Shown in pieces: positions 1 through 8,856 of a stretch of 64,000 nucleotides of DNA; the stretch's first letter is position 1, and each line of letters opens with the position of its first letter. Origin of the DNA: JAIROC01 sp031553535 (GTDB lineage: Bacteria; Bacteroidota; Bacteroidia; Bacteroidales; WCHB1-69). The notes below the pieces were generated by a model that was given only the letters and a program-made list of their open reading frames with translations, searched no databases and was not told the DNA's origin. Location: assembly GCA_031553535.1 (NCBI GenBank), contig JAVBLM010000019.1:1-64000 (forward strand). Direction: 5' to 3'. Both the position numbers and the translations under genes were made by a program.

Positions 1-20
1 TAATTTATTTTTCGGACTAT

Positions 21-500
21 TTGATATACAGATTGCAAGAATACTATTTTTCTCCTTCTTATTTCTCCTTCCATTTTCTTATTATCCTGAAAACTTTACC
101 GGTTTCGCAGGAAAAAGAAAATATTTTACTATTTGGGATAAATATTTTGGGGGAATCTGAAAATATTTTACCATTTAGTTTGGATATTTTCAGAAGATCC
201 GAAGGCAATAAACCATTTGGTTTAGACATTTCGGAAGATCCGAAAGAAGCAAACCATTTGGTTTGGACGTTTCGGAAGACCCGAAAGAAGCAAACCATTC
301 GGTTTGGACATTTCGGAAGACCCGAAAGAAGCAAACCATTCGGTTTGGACGTTTCGGAAAGACCCGAAAGAAGCAAACCATTTGGTTTGGACGTTTCGGA
401 AAGATCCGAAAGAAGCAAACCATTTGTCTTGAACGTTTCTGGAAGACCAGAAAGTAACAAACCATTTGGTTTGGACACTTCGGGAAGACCAGAAAGCAGC
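21..500. repeat. 42-bp tandem repeat array 1 with leader
   Basis: Seven units start with AAACCATTTGGTTT or close variants at 210, 251, 292, 333, 375, 417 and 459, so the period is 41 bp for the first three steps and exactly 42 bp for the last three. Each unit has two dyads, AAACC-ATTT-GGTTT and a TTTC(G)GGAAG..CGAAAG-like one. Because the period is near a multiple of three, both strands stay open (14-residue repeats such as VSERPERSKPFGLD), but the reading frame changes where units are 41 bp, so I do not accept a protein. The leader at about 20-125 resembles the leader of array 4 at about 57750-57840. Confidence 0.85.
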
Positions 501-601
501 ATCTATGCGGATATCTATGAGAGACACACGAAGGGGGATATTATCCGTACTTGAAAAAGTCTCAATTTATACCCCGAACTCACATTAACCATATAAATAT
601 A

Positions 602-638
602 TTCACTGAACTTGTAAACTTTTGACAAGTTCAGTGAA
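602..638. repeat. 14-bp perfect inverted repeat
   Basis: TTCACTGAACTTGT (602-615) and ACAAGTTCAGTGAA (625-638) are perfect complements around a 9-nt loop. There is no long T-run immediately after the stem, so it is either a weak terminator for the minus-strand gene that ends at 695 or part of the adjacent dispersed repeat. Confidence 0.6.
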
Positions 639-683
639 TAAAATCTTTACGGCTTGAAAATGCAGTCAAATTTAGACAACTTC
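634..683 (+). repeat. 50-bp dispersed repeat, copy A
   Basis: About 50 bp containing CTTTAC-GCTTGAAAATGCAGT and ending in ACAACTTC. It matches the reverse complement of 9933-9982 with roughly eight differences. Both copies lie in the 3' flank of a gene. No coding potential is seen. Confidence 0.6.
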
Positions 684-694
684 ATCATTTATTT

Positions 695-1246
695 TTAAAT
701 TGTTTTCTTCTTGTAAATGATTTTTTGGGCAGCAGTATCATATATTTCCAGAATAGGAGTATCCTCTTCTATTTCATTTTCTTTTAAATATTTATTAAAG
801 GCAGGATATACCTTCATAATCCCTATCATTATTGACAATGATCCTTTAAAGGGAAATTCCGTTGCTATGTATACTCCTTCGGGAATAGTCTTAATTTGAT
901 ATGTATGAATCAATCCCGCTAACTTCAGTGTGTCGTCAGGATTGATAATATAACCTATTTCAGAGCGCAGTTTACTTTTCTCTACCTTTTGAGGATCATC
1001 GTAATAAATACCAACTCCCTTTGTAGATTCTATATTGAAATCCTGTTGCAGGGATTTATGCATTTGCTCGAAAATAACCATACTCTGGCTATAATCCCCT
1101 ACAAGGTCTTCATAAATCATTATCTGCGCATCCTGTTGTGAAACTTCAAAATGTATCTTTTTAAACCCTCCGTAATAAGCAAATACAATAACCAATATGG
1201 TAGTTATTATAAGTAAAACACCCAATATGATTTTTACAGCTTTCAT
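695..1246 (-). CDS. Membrane-anchored GyrI-like (effector-binding) domain protein
   Basis: 183 residues. An N-terminal hydrophobic segment (about 5-27) anchors the protein, and the remainder is probably periplasmic. The soluble part, with strand-like stretches near IHFEVSQQDAQIMIYED and GVGIYYDDP, resembles the GyrI/SOUL-like small-molecule-binding fold also found in anchored proteins of this group. That assignment comes from fold-level pattern and length only. It stands alone, separated from the helicase gene by about 160 bp. The ligand is unknown. Confidence 0.65.
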   Translation of the reverse strand: MKAVKIILGVLLIITTILVIVFAYYGGFKKIHFEVSQQDAQIMIYEDLVGDYSQSMVIFEQMHKSLQQDFNIESTKGVGIYYDDPQKVEKSKLRSEIGYIINPDDTLKLAGLIHTYQIKTIPEGVYIATEFPFKGSLSIMIGIMKVYPAFNKYLKENEIEEDTPILEIYDTAAQKIIYKKKTI

Positions 1247-1407
1247 TTGAATAAAATTAAAATGTTAAGAAAACAAGTTCTTTAAGGCTAATATAAACGA
1301 TGCAAAAATAACATTAATTTCATTAAGTTATCCGAAAAATCAGTTATGTTTTAGATTAAAATTATAAGCAACATCCAAAATTACATACCGGTAAAACAAA
1401 ATCTTCA

Positions 1408-2814
1408 TCAGGAAACAAGAAACAACTGTTTTTTCGTACGGGTGACAGCCGTATACAACCAACGATAGTAATCATCTCCCAAGCCATTCTCGGCTACATA
1501 TCCCTGATAAATAAAAACATTATCCCATTGTCCGCCTTGTGTTTTATGACAAGTTTGAGCATAAGCAAATTTCACTTGTAATGCATTCAAATATGGGTCT
1601 TTCTTGATAGCTAAAAACTTTTTTTTCTTAGAGCGTATATGATCATAATCCAAACAGACGTCAATATATAGTTGCCTCCTGCTTTCATTTGTCATAGCGG
1701 CACCTTCAACATACAATGCATCAAGAATTAATTTTAAATCCGTATCTTCCATATCATAGTCAAGCAGTCGCACCCGGACATCTGCAAAGCGGAATCCATA
1801 TCGTTCCTCTATATTATAAACGCGGGTAACTTCCATAATATCCCCATTGGCAATGAATTTGGTTTGTGCATCTTCCGGCAGCCAAAAATAATTATTCTTC
1901 AGGCTCATAATATTATCCCTCTGTTCTAGTTCTTCTTCCCTGTACAATATCCTGTTGCGGATAGCCTGGTTAAGCATATTGGCTTGCTTATTACTTCTGG
2001 TAACAACTACAACATTCTCACTATCGTATTTCTGATAAGCCAACTCCAACTGTTCTAATAATTCATTAGATGCAATATCGGCTATATCAGCAAACTTATT
2101 CAGAACAAATTTATATTGACTGGAAGATTGTTTTCCCAACAAAGAACGAATTTGGGTGGCATTGTACAACACTCCTGATTTTCTCACTTGGCGCACAACC
2201 TCTTTTAATTCACAATTAAAAACCTGTTTGGAAAAATTATCCCGAAGGAAACCAGCATCTAATGCAGGGCTATATTGCAACCCAACAGGAGGTAATTGTG
2301 CCGTGTCCCCGATAAGAACCAATCTACAGTTTATCCCTTGCTCTGCATAGGCAAATAAGTTAAATAACAAATTAGTATCCTGAAACAGCGACATGGCATT
2401 ATGCGTTGGCTGCATATCATATATCATAGAGGATTCATCCACAAAGAAAATCGTATTTCTATGTTCGTTTTCGCGTAAAACCAAATGCTCATTACCATCC
2501 TTATCATATTTTATACGATAGATTTCCTTGTGAATAGTATATGCTTGCTTGGAAGAGTAATTTCCCAATACCTTTGCCGCACGGCCTGTCGGAGCCAATA
2601 AAACCGTTTCTATTCCAAGTTCTTTCAATGCTTGAACAAAAGCACTCACCAACGATGTTTTACCTGTTCCTGCATATCCCTTTAAAAGCATAACCGACTC
2701 TTTCTCTTTGCAACACATATAATCTGCAAATAAAGAAATGGCCTGTTTCTGACCTTTGGTGGGAACAAATTGTAATTTTTCGGTAATAAGTGTTATGAAC
2801 TCACTCTTTTTCAT
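1408..2814 (-). CDS. RecD/UvrD-like ATP-dependent DNA helicase (AAA ATPase)
   Basis: 468 residues. Superfamily 1 helicase motifs are visible in order: Walker A GYAGTGKTS (46-54), motif II VDES (126-129), motif III LIGDTAQLPPVG, motif IV VVTRSNKQAN, a UvrD_C_2-type CHKTQGGQWDNV (from about 422) and the final TAVTRTKKQLFLV. It lacks the N-terminal domain of full RecD, so it is the short exonuclease-V-alpha-like type common in Bacteroidetes. The role is presumably DNA unwinding in repair. It is the last gene of a minus-strand operon and its ATG overlaps the rfbD stop by 4 nt, which suggests translational coupling. Confidence 0.88.
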   Translation of the reverse strand: MKKSEFITLITEKLQFVPTKGQKQAISLFADYMCCKEKESVMLLKGYAGTGKTSLVSAFVQALKELGIETVLLAPTGRAAKVLGNYSSKQAYTIHKEIYRIKYDKDGNEHLVLRENEHRNTIFFVDESSMIYDMQPTHNAMSLFQDTNLLFNLFAYAEQGINCRLVLIGDTAQLPPVGLQYSPALDAGFLRDNFSKQVFNCELKEVVRQVRKSGVLYNATQIRSLLGKQSSSQYKFVLNKFADIADIASNELLEQLELAYQKYDSENVVVVTRSNKQANMLNQAIRNRILYREEELEQRDNIMSLKNNYFWLPEDAQTKFIANGDIMEVTRVYNIEERYGFRFADVRVRLLDYDMEDTDLKLILDALYVEGAAMTNESRRQLYIDVCLDYDHIRSKKKKFLAIKKDPYLNALQVKFAYAQTCHKTQGGQWDNVFIYQGYVAENGLGDDYYRWLYTAVTRTKKQLFLVS

Positions 2815-3680
2815 TCAGTACCGGTGAACATATTTTTCATACAGACCTCCAAACTGCTTTTCCAATGAGGAATAGTTACCGAAAACCGCGATTTTATTTT
2901 CCGCTTATCCAATACACTGTAATAAGGACGCCTGGCAGGAGTTGGATATTGTTCGGTCGCTATTGGGAGCACATTACATGGAATCTTCCCTATTTGCATA
3001 ATTTCCAGCGCGAAGTCGTACCAACTGGCAACGCCTTCGTTAGAAAAATGATATATTTCCTGTTTTTGTATCTTTTCATTCTGTCCTATTACCTGCATGA
3101 TTGCTTCTGCCAAATCATGAGCATATGTCGGGGAACCTATCTGATCGGATACAACGGTTAATTGCTCACATTCACTACCTAATCGGAGCATTGTTTTTAC
3201 AAAATTATTCCCATATTCAGAATATAACCATGAAGTACGAATAATTGCAGCCCTGCATTGAGATGCCATAACAGCTTGCTCGCCTTTCCATTTTGATAAA
3301 CCGTAAACAGAAACAGGATTTGTCTTATCATCTTCTTTGTAAGGTTTATATCCTTTTCCATCAAACACATAATCGGTAGATACATGTATCATTAATATAT
3401 TATTTTCAGTTGCAATTTCCGCAAGGTTAGCCACGGCATGCACATTGAGTTGCATGGCCAGTTCTCCCTCCGACTCTGCCTTATCTACCGCTGTATATGC
3501 AGCACAATTAATAAATACGTCAGGGTTATTACTGATAACAAAATCCTTTATTGCCTGATAATTCGAAATATCCAGCGTATCCATATCAGTGAAAAGGAAA
3601 TCATATTGAGAATAATTGGCAGATAAATCTTTTATACTTCTTCCGAGTTGTCCGTATGCACCCAAAACAGTGATATTCAT
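2811..3680 (-). CDS. rfbD: dTDP-4-dehydrorhamnose reductase
   Basis: 289 residues, the usual family length. It reduces dTDP-4-dehydro-L-rhamnose to dTDP-L-rhamnose with NAD(P)H for cell-surface polysaccharide. Visible features are the Rossmann glycine motif GAYGQLG (7-13), the STDYVFDG motif (101-108) and the catalytic YxxxK (Y126, K130). It is the middle gene of a tight operon, 6 nt after the MurL-like gene and overlapping the helicase gene by 4 nt. The other rml genes are not in the window. Confidence 0.95.
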   Translation of the reverse strand: MNITVLGAYGQLGRSIKDLSANYSQYDFLFTDMDTLDISNYQAIKDFVISNNPDVFINCAAYTAVDKAESEGELAMQLNVHAVANLAEIATENNILMIHVSTDYVFDGKGYKPYKEDDKTNPVSVYGLSKWKGEQAVMASQCRAAIIRTSWLYSEYGNNFVKTMLRLGSECEQLTVVSDQIGSPTYAHDLAEAIMQVIGQNEKIQKQEIYHFSNEGVASWYDFALEIMQIGKIPCNVLPIATEQYPTPARRPYYSVLDKRKIKSRFSVTIPHWKSSLEVCMKNMFTGTE

Positions 3681-3686
3681 GATCTT

Positions 3687-5066
3687 TTATATATGTAAAT
3701 ACTCTTTTAATATTCTAAACTCTTTTTCCGGAACAAAATGCTGCATATTTAGCTTATGCATTTCATCTTCAAATTTCAAGTAACGATATTGTTCATACAA
3801 AGGTGTCTCCGTAAAATATTGTAATAGAAAAGGCAAGTCTACGTATTGTTTCACAGTTTGAGTTAACGCCAGGCAAACCTCATCTATTGTCCCGACACAC
3901 TCAAAGGGTTTTTCCTTCGTTAATCCGCATAATTCCTGAAATACATGCATCAATTGTTCCTTATTAAGCAAATTTTCACCAAAAACCGCTCCCAAATGAT
4001 CAGGGGGAACAAATGGAGATAATATAATAAAAGCAAACAGGCACTTCGCACAATTGCAACACCATTCATCCGTTTTACTTCCCACATTACAACTTTTAAA
4101 TACCGGTAAATATTGTGTTTGCTTTGAAAACAGGTAAGCGATCTGCAATTCATTTAACGGACGAAGGAAACTATAATAATTTACTTCTTCGGACAAATAA
4201 GTTTTAACATAGGTTCTGAAATCAGCTTCAAACTCATATGATTTGGAATACTGATGATTCACATCCGAACCAATTATCGTCGACTCATTTGCACTTGATT
4301 CATTCGACAAGGCTATGTTCTTTTTTCCGGAAACAACTGCCAGCAAAATCGAATAAAAAGCCAGCATAGCCGAAAATGGAGTATGCCCATTCAGGAAACC
4401 CTGTTCATTAAGTTTTAATAACAATGGATCAATTTTTCTTTGTATCTCAAAGAAATCACTTGCAAAACCACCTATTCTTACTGTATCCAATGTTGCACCT
4501 CGCGGATTTATAATCATAGGAGTTACTTTTCCAAGCATCCGCAATAACTCAAGCGTCACAACAGAATCTTTTCCTCCCCCGATAGGAACAATTGTCTCAT
4601 CTTTCAAGTCAAAAAAAGGCATCTCCTTATTTTCAGAGACAAACGTAGCTTCAATAGATACAAAATCAATAAGGTCAACCTGTATTGAATTAAGATAAAA
4701 GAATTCTCCCAAACCATGATAATACAATTTCTTCCAAAATGATATTGCTTTGTTATCCAACGAACCTGCCTTTACACAAATAAGAGGAGAGCAGGTTGCT
4801 TTCCAATAGCTTATTAATTCGATCATTCCTATTGAAAAAACCAAATCATCCAGTATTGATAGATTATCACTCCTATACAACGTATCAAAACTTGGATGGT
4901 ATTTCAATCTTGATTCGGGACGAAAGCAAATACTCTCCCCTATCGAAAATTGAAATCTGATTAATAAATCATTATTATCAAGCCGATAACTATATGTATC
5001 ATATGAAAAAACAGGATATTGACTTCGCAAATTTAAAAAACGCTCTCCATTGTCTTGAATAGCCAT
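3687..5066 (-). CDS. murL: MurL-like UDP-MurNAc-L-Ala-L-Glu epimerase (PP-loop ATPase)
   Basis: 459 residues. It has a PP-loop-type nucleotide motif PIGGGKDSVVTLEL (GGGKDS at 163-168), a conserved-looking block NESSANES..DVNHQYSKSYEFE, and a cysteine cluster WCCNCAKC followed by FECVG near the C-terminus. This pattern matches what I recall of MurL of Xanthomonas, which uses ATP, releasing AMP and PPi, to epimerise the terminal L-Glu of UDP-MurNAc-L-Ala-L-Glu to D-Glu in peptidoglycan synthesis. MurL is normally paired with a MurD2 ligase, which is not in this window. It is first in the operon murL-rfbD-helicase. The PP-loop call is firm and the substrate is inferred. Confidence 0.72.
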   Translation of the reverse strand: MAIQDNGERFLNLRSQYPVFSYDTYSYRLDNNDLLIRFQFSIGESICFRPESRLKYHPSFDTLYRSDNLSILDDLVFSIGMIELISYWKATCSPLICVKAGSLDNKAISFWKKLYYHGLGEFFYLNSIQVDLIDFVSIEATFVSENKEMPFFDLKDETIVPIGGGKDSVVTLELLRMLGKVTPMIINPRGATLDTVRIGGFASDFFEIQRKIDPLLLKLNEQGFLNGHTPFSAMLAFYSILLAVVSGKKNIALSNESSANESTIIGSDVNHQYSKSYEFEADFRTYVKTYLSEEVNYYSFLRPLNELQIAYLFSKQTQYLPVFKSCNVGSKTDEWCCNCAKCLFAFIILSPFVPPDHLGAVFGENLLNKEQLMHVFQELCGLTKEKPFECVGTIDEVCLALTQTVKQYVDLPFLLQYFTETPLYEQYRYLKFEDEMHKLNMQHFVPEKEFRILKEYLHI

Positions 5067-5273
5067 ACATATGTATTAAAATAAAATGCAAGTTTACAAA
5101 AAATACCTGGAATATAACCAAAATATTAAATATTTTACCAACCATTTTCTGTAATTAAAGCTCATATAAATAAGAATATTATTATCAAAGTCATTTTAAA
5201 ACATTATGAATAAAAACATTAAGCATAAAGAAATATTTTTTACCAATAAAAACCAAATAAAATATATTTTTTA

Positions 5274-5281
5274 TACCTTTG
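5274..5281 (+). promoter_or_regulatory. Bacteroidetes -7 box before tRNA-Arg
   Basis: TACCTTTG matches the TAnnTTTG -7 consensus of the Bacteroidetes primary sigma factor and lies about 20 bp upstream of the tRNA 5' end. Confidence 0.6.
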
Positions 5282-5300
5282 CATAATCAAAAAGTAAAAT

Positions 5301-5374
5301 GGCTCCGTGGCTCAACTGAATAGAGCATCTGACTACGGATCAGAAGGTTCCAGGTTTGAATCCTGGCGGAGTCA
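5301..5374 (+). tRNA. tRNA-Arg(ACG)
   Basis: 74 nt. The acceptor stem GGCTCCG pairs with CGGAGTC with one G-T pair. The anticodon stem TCTGA/TCAGA encloses the loop CTACGGA, giving anticodon ACG (read as ICG). The T arm CCAGG-TTTGAAT-CCTGG is intact. The 3' CCA is not encoded. A promoter and a terminator flank the gene. Confidence 0.96.
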
Positions 5375-5395
5375 CAAAGAAACGCAGTATAGATT

Positions 5396-5428
5396 AAACA
5401 GTTATAAGCTTTATTATAACTGTTTTTT
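5396..5428 (+). terminator. Rho-independent terminator of tRNA-Arg
   Basis: The 11-bp stem AACAGTTATAA (5397-5407) / TTATAACTGTT (5414-5424) is followed by a T-run to 5428. Confidence 0.8.
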
Positions 5429-5611
5429 GTTTTTATGCCTTTACTCTTTTATGGTTTTTGAAGTGGTTTTGGATGATTTGTTTAAACCAATGCGTAAACC
5501 GAAAAAACGATAAATACAATCTTCGTATGCTCTATAATAGAATTTCTACAAGATTCCAAAAAAGAATACAATAAAAACAAGTTAAAACAAAAAGAATTTG
5601 AAGATTATTCT

Positions 5612-5619
5612 TATCTTTG
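5612..5619 (+). promoter_or_regulatory. -7 box of the response-regulator/trmD/radA operon
   Basis: TATCTTTG fits TAnnTTTG and lies 15 bp before the ATG at 5634, implying a very short 5' leader. Confidence 0.6.
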
Positions 5620-5633
5620 TATATTGAAAGATT

Positions 5634-6326
5634 ATGATAGAAAATAATAAAAATATACGTATCTTACTAGTAGATGATGAACCTGATATTCTTGAATTCA
5701 TTAGTTATAACTTAAAAAAAGAAGGATTCGAGATATTTACAGCTTCTGATGGCAAGACAGCTATCGAACAGGCATTTAAAACAAATCCTCATTTAATATT
5801 ACTGGATGTCATGATGCCGGGAATGGATGGGATAGAAGTTTGTGAGTACTTACGCTCCTATCCTGCTTTTGAGCAAGTCATTATTGCCTTTTTATCTGCC
5901 CGTAATGAAGATTATTCCCAAATAAGCGGACTCAATGCCGGAGGTGATGATTATATAGCAAAACCAATACAGCCTAAAGTACTTGTATCAAAAATTAAAT
6001 CTTTACTAAGGCGTTCCCTGCTTATACAGGATAACAATGACGAAATAAGACATAAAAATATCGTTATCAACAGGGAAAATTATACCGTGCAATATGGCAA
6101 TGAATTAATAACTTTACCCCGTAAAGAATTCGAGTTGCTGTTTTTATTAGCATCCAAGCCAAATAAAGTTTTTCGAAGAGAAGAAATATACGATGCCATT
6201 TGGGGTGATGAAGTAGTTGTAGGAAACAGAACCATCGACGTACATATGCGCCGGCTACGGGAACGAACAGGTATCGAAAATATAAAGACGATAAAAGGTG
6301 TAGGATATAAATATGAAGAAGAATAA
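5634..6326 (+). CDS. OmpR/PhoB-family response regulator
   Basis: 230 residues. A receiver domain (about 8-128) has the acidic pair D14-D15, phospho-acceptor D58 in LLDVMMPGMDG, S88 and K110 in the IAKPI motif. A winged-helix Trans_reg_C DNA-binding domain (about 135-230) ends in RTIDVHMRRLRERTG..IKGVGYKY. It should be a phosphorylation-controlled transcription factor in the cytoplasm. No sensor kinase is adjacent, so it is an orphan in this window. trmD starts 3 nt after its stop, suggesting co-transcription with housekeeping genes. Confidence 0.93.
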   Translation: MIENNKNIRILLVDDEPDILEFISYNLKKEGFEIFTASDGKTAIEQAFKTNPHLILLDVMMPGMDGIEVCEYLRSYPAFEQVIIAFLSARNEDYSQISGLNAGGDDYIAKPIQPKVLVSKIKSLLRRSLLIQDNNDEIRHKNIVINRENYTVQYGNELITLPRKEFELLFLLASKPNKVFRREEIYDAIWGDEVVVGNRTIDVHMRRLRERTGIENIKTIKGVGYKYEEE

Positions 6327-6329
6327 CAT

Positions 6330-7007
6330 ATGCATATAGATATCCTGACATTATTCCCCCAAATGTTTGATGGCATTTTTACTCATTCCATATTAAAACG
6401 TGCCCAGCAAAAACAGCTTGTTTCCATTGCATTGCATGATATACGGGATTATAGTACGGACAAGCATCATAAAGTAGATGATTATCCATACAGTGGAGAA
6501 CCGGGAATGGTTATGAAAATTGAACCAATTGCTGCTTGTATTGAACATCTACAAAAGAATAGGAAATACGATGAAGTGGTTTTCCTGACTCCGGACGGAG
6601 AAGTTCTCAACCAAACAATAGCCAATTCATTATCTATGAAAGAGAATATCCTATTGTTGTGTGGGCATTACAAAGGCATCGACGAAAGGGTAAGGGAGTT
6701 ATTCGTCACAAAAGAAATATCTATAGGGGATTATGTATTATCCGGCGGCGAACTTCCTGCTGCAATATTATGCGATACGATTGTCCGCCTCATTCCGGGC
6801 GTTTTAAATGATGAAACCTCCGCTTTATCGGATTCTTTCCAGTATGGATTGTTATCTGCTCCTGTGTATACGCGCCCTTATGATTTTAGAGGACATACCG
6901 TACCGGATGTACTATTATCGGGAAATGAAAAATTAATCACGGAATGGAAACTGCAAAAAGCATTGGAAAGGACCCAGAAAAACAGGCCTGACATTTTGAA
7001 TGATTAG
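6330..7007 (+). CDS. trmD: tRNA (guanine-37-N1)-methyltransferase
   Basis: 225 residues. A SPOUT-class enzyme that methylates G37 of tRNAs reading CNN codons, using S-adenosylmethionine, to prevent +1 frameshifting. Signature stretches are the N-terminal MHIDILTLFPQMF, YSGEPGMVMK, LLLCGHYKGIDERV and the knot region ISIGDYVLSGGELPA. It lies 3 nt downstream of the response regulator. The radA start used here (7051) is 43 nt past its stop. Confidence 0.97.
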   Translation: MHIDILTLFPQMFDGIFTHSILKRAQQKQLVSIALHDIRDYSTDKHHKVDDYPYSGEPGMVMKIEPIAACIEHLQKNRKYDEVVFLTPDGEVLNQTIANSLSMKENILLLCGHYKGIDERVRELFVTKEISIGDYVLSGGELPAAILCDTIVRLIPGVLNDETSALSDSFQYGLLSAPVYTRPYDFRGHTVPDVLLSGNEKLITEWKLQKALERTQKNRPDILND

Positions 7008-7050
7008 TTCAAACTTTTTTCATGGAAGACAATTTGAAATACATATTTTA

Positions 7051-8406
7051 ATGGCAAAATCAAAAACAATATATTATTGTCAAAACTGTGGAACGCAATC
7101 TGCTACATGGTTGGGAAAATGTAATAATTGTGGGGAATGGAATACATTTGTTGAAGAAATCATCCAGCATTCCTCACAAAAAAATAAAAATGAAGGGGCT
7201 ACTTTACAAAGTTCTCCTCAACTGATTTCCGATATATCAGATGTTCCCGTATCCAGAATGGATTCAGGAATAAAGGAATTGAACAGAGTACTGGGGGGGG
7301 GAATTGTCGGCGGCTCTCTGGTGCTATTAGGAGGGGATCCGGGTATTGGTAAATCCACATTAATGCTACAATTGGCATTAGCCCTGTCCGATGTAAAGGT
7401 TTTATATGTATCCGGTGAAGAAAGCAGTATACAAATAAAACTCCGTGCATCCCGCTTATCCCAAAAGAATGATCTGTGTTATATTGTCAATGAAACAAAC
7501 ACCCAGGCTATCTTTTCGCATATTGAATCCACCAAACCTCAACTGGTAATTATCGACTCTATACAAACATTACAAACTTCGTATATAGAATCTTCGGCGG
7601 GAACGGTTTCGCAAATCAGAGAAACAGCGGCCGAGCTGCAACGCTTTGCAAAACAAACCAATACTCCTGTCTTTTTGATTGGCCACATAACGAAAGACGG
7701 CATGTTGGCCGGGCCTAAAGTGCTGGAACATATTGTTGACGTGGTCTTACAGTTTGAAGGCGACCGGAACCATGGATACCGCCTTGTACGGGCCACAAAA
7801 AACAGGTTCGGCTCTATTGACGAAATCGGTATTTTTGAAATGATGCAATCAGGCTTGCGGGAAGTGGATAATCCTTCCGAAATACTGATTTCCCATAGGG
7901 ATGAAGATACAACAGGCGTCGCAATCGCGGCTACAATCGAAGGACTCCGCCCTCTGTTAATCGAAGTTCAAGCCCTCGTAACGCCTTCTGTCTATGGAAG
8001 TCCCCAAAGATCTTCTACCGGTTTTGATTTACGTCGTTTGGGAATGTTGTTGGCCGTTCTGGAAAAAAAATGCGGATATAAATTCGGGGTTAAGGATGTT
8101 TTCTTTAACATTGCAGGAGGTATTCGTACCGAAGACCCCGCTGTTGACCTGGCTATTGTCGCCTCTATTTTATCTTCCGGTTTGGATATTGCAATCAGTA
8201 CGAAAGACTGTTTTGCCGGTGAAATCAGCCTTTCCGGAGAAATCCGCCCTGTAAGCAGGATTGAGCAGCGCATCAGTGAAGCTCAGAAGCTGGGATATAA
8301 ACGTATTTTCATAGCTTCCAACAATTCCAAGTTAGACCAAAACAACCTTATCAAGGTTGTCCGGGTAAATAAAATAGAAGATTTATTCAGGGCACTTTTC
8401 ACATAG
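7051..8406 (+). CDS. radA: DNA repair protein RadA
   Basis: 451 residues from the ATG at 7051. The frame is open upstream to 7000, but those codons overlap trmD and MAKSKTIYYCQNCG is the typical RadA N-terminus. It is a RecA-like DnaB-type branch-migration motor in recombinational repair. The sequence shows a zinc finger (C10, C13, C24, C27), Walker A GGDPGIGKST (94-103), the RadA-specific KNRFG motif, and a C-terminal Lon-protease-like domain without obvious protease function. Confidence 0.96.
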   Translation: MAKSKTIYYCQNCGTQSATWLGKCNNCGEWNTFVEEIIQHSSQKNKNEGATLQSSPQLISDISDVPVSRMDSGIKELNRVLGGGIVGGSLVLLGGDPGIGKSTLMLQLALALSDVKVLYVSGEESSIQIKLRASRLSQKNDLCYIVNETNTQAIFSHIESTKPQLVIIDSIQTLQTSYIESSAGTVSQIRETAAELQRFAKQTNTPVFLIGHITKDGMLAGPKVLEHIVDVVLQFEGDRNHGYRLVRATKNRFGSIDEIGIFEMMQSGLREVDNPSEILISHRDEDTTGVAIAATIEGLRPLLIEVQALVTPSVYGSPQRSSTGFDLRRLGMLLAVLEKKCGYKFGVKDVFFNIAGGIRTEDPAVDLAIVASILSSGLDIAISTKDCFAGEISLSGEIRPVSRIEQRISEAQKLGYKRIFIASNNSKLDQNNLIKVVRVNKIEDLFRALFT

Positions 8407-8562
8407 CCTCTTGTATTTACTATTATTTCTGTATTTCTTCAAGAATTTACATAAAACAAAACCAAGAATATCTTTTGGAATTTATGAATATATACCATTG
8501 ATCCAATAAAAAGAAGTAATCTTCTTATCAACTATCTCATGGATTATTAATTCTCTTCTGCT

Positions 8563-8838
8563 TTATTGTTTTCCTTTCAACTTTTTATACCTTCTTTCCT
8601 GTTCCTTATAAATCATAAAAGCAACAGGAAAAGAGACAAGTGTAGTCCACAAAAATGTTTCAACTAAAGACCATAGCGTAAGTTCTATTCTCCTTTCTTT
8701 AATAACCTCAAAAAGAAAATGAATAAAACAGCCTATAAAATTCATCATTATTGCAATAACTAATATCCACTGCCATTTTTTACGACTGATCCTTTCAAAA
8801 AAAGCAATAAATTCGCTTTCGTTTTGATTGATATCCAT
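8563..8838 (-). CDS. Small two-helix membrane protein
   Basis: 91 residues with two hydrophobic segments (about 22-43 and 54-77) and a basic C-terminus ERRYKKLKGK, predicting an inner-membrane hairpin. I recognise no family. It is 18 nt downstream of the lipoprotein gene on the same strand and is probably co-transcribed. The pairing with a lipoprotein that ends in a Gly/Ala-rich hydrophobic stretch allows, but does not show, an immunity-type role. Confidence 0.6.
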   Translation of the reverse strand: MDINQNESEFIAFFERISRKKWQWILVIAIMMNFIGCFIHFLFEVIKERRIELTLWSLVETFLWTTLVSFPVAFMIYKEQERRYKKLKGKQ

Positions 8839-8856
8839 ATACTATCTTATTATTGT

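Noticed and set aside
190..500. CRISPR array
   Set aside because: Repeats are directly tandem without unique spacers, and no cas genes are in the window. The same holds for the other three arrays.
21..554. 177-codon frame and several antisense frames over array 1
   Set aside because: They consist of repeat translation in different frames; 41-bp units shift the frame, and both strands are equally open.
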